From the NCBI GenBank assembly GCA_020630195.1, contig JAHDBV010000009.1, forward strand, positions 16,334 through 80,333: a DNA stretch of 64,000 bases. Reading direction: 5' to 3'. Positions 59,118 to 64,000 of the stretch are shown in pieces; position 1 is the stretch's first letter, and each line of letters begins with the position of its first letter. The DNA comes from Acidimicrobiales bacterium (lineage in GTDB: Bacteria > Actinomycetota > Acidimicrobiia > Acidimicrobiales > SZUA-35). The notes beneath the pieces are model-generated. The model did not search any database. It was not told the DNA's origin and worked only from the letters and a program-made list of their open reading frames with translations. The translations under genes were made by a program, and so were the position numbers.

Positions 59118-60866
59118 ATGGAGCAGGCCCCGACGCCGCCGTCGACCCCCGCCGAGACCGACACCGCCACCTTCTGCGCCACCCTCGTCGACGAGTGGGT
59201 GCGGGCCGGCGTGGCCGTGGCGATGGTGGCGCCCGGTTCGCGCTCGACCCCGCTCGCCCTCGCCCTCGCCGCCGACGACCGGATCGGGGTGCAGGTCTTC
59301 CACGACGAGCGGGTGGCGGGGTTCGCCGCCCTCGGTGTCGGGCTCGCCACCGGTCGCCCGTCGGTCGTGATCTGCACGTCCGGCACGGCCGCCACGCACT
59401 TCCACGCTGCCGTGGTCGAAGCGCATCTCTCGGGCGTGCCACTCATCGTCTGCACCGCCGACCGCCCGCCCGAGCTGTGGGATGTCGGAGCCCCCCAGAC
59501 GGTCGACCAGTCGGGCTTGTTCGGCGGCGCCGTCCGCCACTTCGTCGAACCGGGGGTGCCGGAGTCGATCCCGCCCGGTGCGTGGCGCTCGATCGGCGCC
59601 CGCCTCGTGGCCGAGGCCCTCGGCGTGTCGGGCCGCCCCGGCCCGGTGCATGCGAACCTCAGCTTCCGTGACCCACTCGTCGGCACCGCCGCCGAGCTGC
59701 CGGCAGGACGTGACGATCTCGCCCCGTGGCATGTCGCCGACGGTCCCGACGGCGCCCCGACACCGCCCGACATCGAGGCGCTCGTGGCGTTGCTCGACCG
59801 CGACGGCGTCGTCATCGCCGGCCACGGCGCCGGCCGTGGCGCCGGTGAGGACGAGCCGGTGTATCGCCTCGCCCGGGAGCTCGGTTGGCCGTTGCTCGCC
59901 GATCACCGCTCGGGGCTGCGCACGATCCGCAGCATCCGTCACGCCGACTCGCTGCTCCGCGACGCCGAGTTCGCCGAGCGCTTCCGACCCGAGGTGGTGA
60001 TCCGCTTCGGTGAGCCGCACACCTCGAAGGTCCTCGGCCAGTGGGCGGCATCGGTGCCCACGCAGGTCGTCGTCACGAGGGACGGTGCCTGGTCGGATCC
60101 CGATCGCGAGGCGACCCGCCTCGTCCGGGCCGATCCGGCGGCCCTCGCCAACGAGCTGCGGGAGCGGTCACTGGTGAACCGCTCACGCCGCGGTGGGCAA
60201 TGGCAGGCCGCCGACGATCTCGCCGCCGCCGCCATCGTGCGCACCCTCGCCGAACGGGCCGAGGCCGACCCGCCGGTGTGGTCGGAGCCGGCCGTGCTCC
60301 GATCGGCGCTGGCCGCCGGTGAGCATCTCGGGGCGCTCGTCGTCGCCTCGTCGATGCCGGTGCGCGACCTCGAGTGGTTCGGCCAGGCCCGCGACGACGT
60401 GCGGGTCCACGCCAACCGTGGCGCGAACGGGATCGACGGCACGGTCGCCACGGCCATCGGGATCGCCTCGCTCGGGGAACCGACGATCGTGGTCGTCGGC
60501 GACGTCGCGTTCCTGCACGACTCGACCGCACTCGTGGCCCTCGCCGAACGGGATCTCGATCTCACGGTCGTGGTGGTCGACAACCGTGGCGGCGGCATCT
60601 TCTCGTTCCTGCCGCAACGCTCGCTCGTGCCGGACGACCGCTACGTCGAACTGTTCGGCACCCCGCACTCGACCGACCTCGTGGCCCTGGCCGCGAGCCA
60701 CGGCCTCGACGCCGCCGAGCTGCCGGCCGGGCCGCTCGACGATCCCGCCGATCTCCGCCCGAGCGGGGTCCGGGTCCGGGTGGCGCGGTGCGGTTCCCAC
60801 GACGACAACGTGGCGCTGCACGACGCCCTCCACGCCGCCGTCGCCGAGGCGATCCGCGACCTCTGA
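59118..60866 (+). CDS. menD: SEPHCHC synthase
   Basis: Thiamine-diphosphate enzyme that adds 2-oxoglutarate to isochorismate, first committed menaquinone step. 582 residues. APGSRSTPLALAL near 34, HDERVAGFAALG with the catalytic Glu of the cofactor site, TSGTAATHFHAAVVEA, ADRPPELWDVGAPQTVDQ, NRGANGIDGT and the ThDP/Mg-binding VVGDVAFLHD with NRGGGIFSFLPQ are all MenD-specific. ATG 59118 begins the family N-terminus; the frame is open 39 nt further upstream without similarity. Confidence 0.95.
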   Translation: MEQAPTPPSTPAETDTATFCATLVDEWVRAGVAVAMVAPGSRSTPLALALAADDRIGVQVFHDERVAGFAALGVGLATGRPSVVICTSGTAATHFHAAVVEAHLSGVPLIVCTADRPPELWDVGAPQTVDQSGLFGGAVRHFVEPGVPESIPPGAWRSIGARLVAEALGVSGRPGPVHANLSFRDPLVGTAAELPAGRDDLAPWHVADGPDGAPTPPDIEALVALLDRDGVVIAGHGAGRGAGEDEPVYRLARELGWPLLADHRSGLRTIRSIRHADSLLRDAEFAERFRPEVVIRFGEPHTSKVLGQWAASVPTQVVVTRDGAWSDPDREATRLVRADPAALANELRERSLVNRSRRGGQWQAADDLAAAAIVRTLAERAEADPPVWSEPAVLRSALAAGEHLGALVVASSMPVRDLEWFGQARDDVRVHANRGANGIDGTVATAIGIASLGEPTIVVVGDVAFLHDSTALVALAERDLDLTVVVVDNRGGGIFSFLPQRSLVPDDRYVELFGTPHSTDLVALAASHGLDAAELPAGPLDDPADLRPSGVRVRVARCGSHDDNVALHDALHAAVAEAIRDL

Positions 60867-60915
60867 CCGACCCGGTCGGAGGTCGGTGTCACCAGCGACC
60901 GGGCCGCCACATCCG

Positions 60916-61461
60916 TCAGGCGTCGGGATCGAGCTCGCCCAGGCGACGGTCGAGCTCGGCGGTCGAACGGACCCGCCAGGTCTCGGGCGCACCGGGGTCG
61001 GCGCCGTAGTCCTCGAACCGCCGCATCCGCCGTCGGCCGTGCACCACGGCGTACATGATCACGCTGCGCTCCGGGTTCCAGTGGAACACGTCACGGGCGG
61101 TCTCGATGCTCCCACCCCACAGCGGTTCCTTCGTTCGGATCCGGGTGATCGAGCGGCGGACCAGGCGGGGCAACCAGACCCGGGTGGGCAGGTCGAGCCA
61201 GATGATCAGGTCGTTCCGGTTCCACCAGTCCTGCGTGTTGACGTTCCCGGCGATCGCCCGTCGGGGGTTGGCGATGGCGCCCTCGAAGCGTCGTTCGAGT
61301 TCGTCGGCGGGGGCCTGCTCCCACTCGGGGCCGACGAAGCGGAGCGCGTCGAGTTCGATGTGGTCGAGGTCCCAGGCCGCGGCGAGTCGGCCGGCCAGGG
61401 TCGACTTCCCGGTGCCGGAGTTCCCCACGATCAGCACACGCTGAGGCCTCGTCGTCGACAC
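60916..61461 (-). CDS. Small P-loop kinase, FlaR/adenylate-kinase-like
   Basis: 181 residues. P-loop VLIVGNSGTGKSTLAGRL near 9-26, IELDALRFVGPEW, a helical segment, then LIIWLDLPTRVWLPRLVRRS and a C-terminal arginine-rich lid. This matches the nucleoside-kinase-like group sometimes annotated as DNA topology modulation protein; the true substrate is unknown. GTG at 61461 is 6 nt after TACGTT (61468-61473, complement), overlapping the menB promoter. Confidence 0.72.
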   Translation of the reverse strand: MSTTRPQRVLIVGNSGTGKSTLAGRLAAAWDLDHIELDALRFVGPEWEQAPADELERRFEGAIANPRRAIAGNVNTQDWWNRNDLIIWLDLPTRVWLPRLVRRSITRIRTKEPLWGGSIETARDVFHWNPERSVIMYAVVHGRRRMRRFEDYGADPGAPETWRVRSTAELDRRLGELDPDA

Positions 61462-61466
61462 GGCCC

Positions 61467-61473
61467 TAACGTA
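61467..61473. promoter_or_regulatory. Overlapping divergent -10 hexamers for menB and the kinase
   Basis: TAACGT (plus, 61467-61472) is 8 nt before the menB ATG; TACGTT (minus, 61468-61473) is 6 nt before the kinase GTG. Five bases are shared, and the whole intergenic region is only 19 bp, so both genes must start within it and compete for polymerase. Confidence 0.6.
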
Positions 61474-61480
61474 CGCCGCC

Positions 61481-62413
61481 ATGGCGTCCGAGACCGTGAG
61501 CGAACTGTTCGACCCCGAGGCCTGGGACGAGGTCCCGGGGTTCGACTTCACCGACATCACCTACCACCGGGCCAAGGCCATCGGCTGTGTCCGGGTGGCG
61601 TTCGACCGGCCCGAGGTCCGCAACGCCTTCCGTCCGAACACCGTCGACGAGCTGTACCGGGCCCTCGACCAGGCCCGCCAGAGCCCCGACGTCGGGTGTG
61701 TGCTGCTCACCGGCAACGGTCCGTCGCCCCGTGACGGGGGCTGGGCGTTCTGCTCCGGAGGCGACCAGCGCATCCGGGGCAAGGACGGCTACCGCTACAC
61801 CGACACCGACGACGACGGGAACCCGATCGACACCCCCGATGCGATCGACCCCGCCCGCTCCGGCCGCCTCCACATCCTCGAGGTGCAGCGGCTGATCCGC
61901 ATGATGCCGAAGGTCGTCATCTGCGTCGTGCCGGGGTGGGCCGCCGGTGGTGGGCACTCGCTCCACGTCGTGTCGGACATGACCCTCGCCTCGGCCGAAC
62001 ACGCCAAGTTCAAGCAGACCGACACCGACGTCGCCAGCTTCGACGGCGGCTTCGGCTCCGCCTACCTGGCCCGCCAGGTCGGCCAGAAGTTCAGCCGGGA
62101 GATCTTCTTCCTCGGCCGCACCTACTCGGCCGACGACATGCACCGCATGGGTGCGGTGAACGCCGTGGTGCCCCACGCCGAGCTGGAACGCGAGGCGTTG
62201 CAGTGGGCCACCGAGATCATGGGCAAGTCGCCGACGGCGCAGCGCATGGTGAAGTTCTCGCACAACCTGATCGACGACGGGCTCGTGGGCCAGCAGGTGT
62301 TCGCCGGTGAGGCGACCCGTCTCGCCTACGGCACCGACGAAGCCGCCGAGGGCCGCGACTCGTTCCTCGAGAAGCGCGACCCCGACTGGGCTCCGTACCC
62401 CTGGCACTACTGA
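61481..62413 (+). CDS. menB: 1,4-Dihydroxy-2-naphthoyl-CoA synthase
   Basis: Crotonase-fold ring closure of o-succinylbenzoyl-CoA. 310 residues. Oxyanion-hole segments WAFCSGGDQRIRG and VPGWAAGGGHSLH; DTDVASFDGGFGS with the catalytic Asp; and the C-terminal DPDWAPYPWHY, characteristic of MenB. With menC, menD and menH it covers four steps of the classical pathway. No menE or menF in the window. Confidence 0.95.
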   Translation: MASETVSELFDPEAWDEVPGFDFTDITYHRAKAIGCVRVAFDRPEVRNAFRPNTVDELYRALDQARQSPDVGCVLLTGNGPSPRDGGWAFCSGGDQRIRGKDGYRYTDTDDDGNPIDTPDAIDPARSGRLHILEVQRLIRMMPKVVICVVPGWAAGGGHSLHVVSDMTLASAEHAKFKQTDTDVASFDGGFGSAYLARQVGQKFSREIFFLGRTYSADDMHRMGAVNAVVPHAELEREALQWATEIMGKSPTAQRMVKFSHNLIDDGLVGQQVFAGEATRLAYGTDEAAEGRDSFLEKRDPDWAPYPWHY

Positions 62414-62434
62414 GATCGGGCTCTCTGGTCGACC

Positions 62435-63301
62435 TCAGCGCAGTCGCGGGAACGACGCGCACTGCGGCGGACCGCCGTCCACGAGGCCCTCGCCTCGGAA
62501 CGGCGGATCGCTCGTGCCCGGATCGGCGTCGAACGTGACGTCGTCCGCCAGCAGGAGGAAGCCGATGGCTCGCCGGATGCGACCGGCGTTGTTCGGCGGC
62601 GACGAGTGGAACGTGCGCTGGGTGAACACCACGGCGTCGCCGGGCTCGGCGGCCCAGCAGACCGTGTCGAACTCGCGATCGATCGGGCCGAAGTCCTCCA
62701 AGGGCACCCGACCGCGCGTCAGCGGGTCGGCGTAGGTCTTCGCCTGGTCGAAGTGGATCGCCAGCGACGTCGGGGCGTCACGGCGATGCGAGCCACGCTT
62801 GAACATGACCGCGGAGTCGAGCGGAACGGGATCGAGTGCGATCCAGAAGTTCAACACGGTGCCGTTCATCCGCATGTACATCGCGTCCTCGTGCCACGGC
62901 ACGATGTTGCGGCTCCCCGCCGCCTTCACGAAGACGTTGTCGAAGTAGAGCGTGAGACCGGGCGACCCGACGAGGGACCGAGCGACATCGGCGACGGGTC
63001 CGTCTTCGATGAACCGTCGCACCCGTTCGTCGCGTTGCCACAGGTTGTAGTCGGTGAAGAAGAAGCCGGGATCACCGGGGTTCGCGACCTGGTAGCCGTG
63101 CGGCCCCGGTCGCTCGATGGCGTCATCCACCGCCCGCCGGAGCAGCTCGACGGCTTCGGCGTCGAGGACGCCCCGGAGGCAGATGACACCGTCGTCGGCG
63201 AATCGGGCACGATCGTCGTCGCCGACCTCCCGGGCGCCGAAGACCGGCGTGGGTGGCGGGGCGACGACCGATGCCGGCGTCGTCACATCGAACAAGCTCA
63301 C
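62435..63301 (-). CDS. Phytanoyl-CoA dioxygenase-family protein
   Basis: 288 residues, 2-oxoglutarate/Fe(II) oxygenase fold. Metal-binding His and Asp in VPWHEDAMYMR, the distal His in TFHSSPPNNAGRIRRA with Arg for 2-oxoglutarate. FADDGVICLRGVLDAEAVELL at the N-terminus is the usual family start, here preceded by a Pro-rich tail of about 30 residues. It would hydroxylate a small, probably lipophilic or natural-product substrate, not identifiable here. GTG start; no clear -10 or ribosome binding site. Converges on menB. Confidence 0.85.
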   Translation of the reverse strand: MSLFDVTTPASVVAPPPTPVFGAREVGDDDRARFADDGVICLRGVLDAEAVELLRRAVDDAIERPGPHGYQVANPGDPGFFFTDYNLWQRDERVRRFIEDGPVADVARSLVGSPGLTLYFDNVFVKAAGSRNIVPWHEDAMYMRMNGTVLNFWIALDPVPLDSAVMFKRGSHRRDAPTSLAIHFDQAKTYADPLTRGRVPLEDFGPIDREFDTVCWAAEPGDAVVFTQRTFHSSPPNNAGRIRRAIGFLLLADDVTFDADPGTSDPPFRGEGLVDGGPPQCASFPRLR

Positions 63302-63452
63302 GGCTCATCGATACCACGGGGGTCGGGCCGACCCCGCAGAGGCGGCCGCTGCCCCGTCGCCGCGGGCGATGGACGGGCCCGGTTCGTCAAGATCTCGCGC
63401 GGATTCGACGGGGCGACGACGATCGGTGCATCGACGGCGTCAGGCTCGCCGT

Positions 63453-64000
63453 GTGCCCGCCTCGTCCCGCTCGTTCCCCCGACCGGCCGTGGTCGTGGCG
63501 TCGGTCGGCCTCGCCGTGTGGCTCGTGCTCACGGGTCTGTGGCTCCGGTGGCCATCGAACGACGAGTTGCCCGAGTCGGTCGACGCCGTCGTGCTCTTCG
63601 CCGGTGGCGGCAGTGAGCGGTTGCGGACGGCGCTCGAGGTGATGGACACCGGTGTCTCGCCGGTGCTCGTGATCATGAACGGCGAGGTGCCCGGCTGGGG
63701 TCGAGCCAACCGGGTCTGTGCCGACCCCGATCTGCCCTTCGAGGTGCGGTGCCCGTTTCCCGACCCGGACACGACGAGGGGAGAAGCGCAGACGATCTCC
63801 GCGATCGCCGAGGCGGAGGGTTGGGACGATCTCGTGGTCGTCACGTCCGACTACCACCTGCACCGATCCCGCACCCTGCTCGGCCGTTGCCACGAGGGTG
63901 ACGTGTTCGGTGTGGGCGGCGTCGGGGATCTCGGCGTCGCCGATCGGACCCGCCTGATCCTGCGGGAGTGGATCGGCGTCGCCTCGACCTGGGTGCTCCG
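63453..64000 (+). CDS. DUF218/YdcF-like membrane protein, truncated at window end
   Basis: About 182 residues visible, running off the right edge. A hydrophobic segment (residues 10-28, AVVVASVGLAVWLVLTGLWL) is followed by VDAVVLFAGGGSERL, TRGEAQTISAIAEAEGW and SDYHLHRSRTLL, the DUF218 motifs of SanA/YdcF envelope proteins. DUF218 proteins are linked to cell-wall metabolism but their chemistry is unknown. GTG start without visible ribosome binding site; the 151-bp gap upstream holds nothing else I can identify. Confidence 0.8.
   Translation, partial: MPASSRSFPRPAVVVASVGLAVWLVLTGLWLRWPSNDELPESVDAVVLFAGGGSERLRTALEVMDTGVSPVLVIMNGEVPGWGRANRVCADPDLPFEVRCPFPDPDTTRGEAQTISAIAEAEGWDDLVVVTSDYHLHRSRTLLGRCHEGDVFGVGGVGDLGVADRTRLILREWIGVASTWVL

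Noticed and set aside
60867..60879. Terminator after menD (CCGAC-CCG-GTCGG)
   Set aside because: Only a 5-bp stem with no tail; common by chance at this GC content.

Overview
This is 64 kb of very GC-rich bacterial chromosome (about 70% by eye, not counted), densely coding on both strands. I found no tRNA, rRNA, CRISPR array, insertion sequence or prophage. Gene content points to an actinobacterium, probably of the Acidimicrobiia (Ilumatobacter/Iamia type): an XPB helicase next to a large partner protein as in mycobacteria, Thr/Pro/Glu linkers of the TTT(E)A kind in exported proteins, a DUF4214 + L,D-transpeptidase protein, a fused PurS-PurL, and many genes with a -10 hexamer only 6-8 nt before the start codon and no ribosome binding site, i.e. 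leaderless transcription. The taxon is inference; the rest is read from the sequence.

Layout. 0-10 kb: SDR fragment, cysS, an HD-GYP protein fused to a secreted lamin-tail-type region, valS, and a HAMP-PAS-GGDEF-EAL protein; two cyclic-di-GMP proteins flank valS. 10-16.7 kb: FAD oxidoreductase, MFS permease, serB, DEAD-box RNA helicase with an RG-rich tail, methyltransferase. 16.7-20.3 kb: an operon headed by selD, with a thioesterase, an 83-residue protein and a metallo-beta-lactamase-fold hydrolase, facing a divergent alpha/beta hydrolase. 20.3-25.1 kb: methyltransferase, LOG-type protein, a LacI regulator with its own operator, aldo/keto reductase and a secreted protein. 25.2-27.6 kb: two-component system and a HesB-like protein. 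27.6-39 kb: one long purine operon, purL-Q-orf-C-F-D-M-N-guaB, most junctions overlapping as ATGA. 39-43.7 kb: small accessory genes. 43.7-47.6 kb: XPB helicase and partner. 47.8-50.8 kb: thiolase behind a 28-bp perfect palindrome, and small genes. 50.9-56 kb: cobS-cobU-cobO-btuD-btuC-btuF under a cobalamin riboswitch. 56-62.4 kb: menaquinone genes menC, menH, menD, menB with a ureohydrolase and a small P-loop kinase among them. 62.4-64 kb: a phytanoyl-CoA dioxygenase-type protein and a truncated DUF218 protein.

Most notable: two genes about 8 kb apart each contain one in-frame TGA exactly where their families carry Cys or selenocysteine. In selD it is codon 14, in the GAG-U-ACK active-site motif; in the HesB-like gene it is codon 30, in a VG-U-GG motif, followed by a 7-bp hairpin with a GGUC loop. 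Conventional gene calling truncates both. The organism therefore probably makes selenoproteins, including the enzyme that activates selenium for them. The other genes needed (selA, selB, selC) are not in this window.
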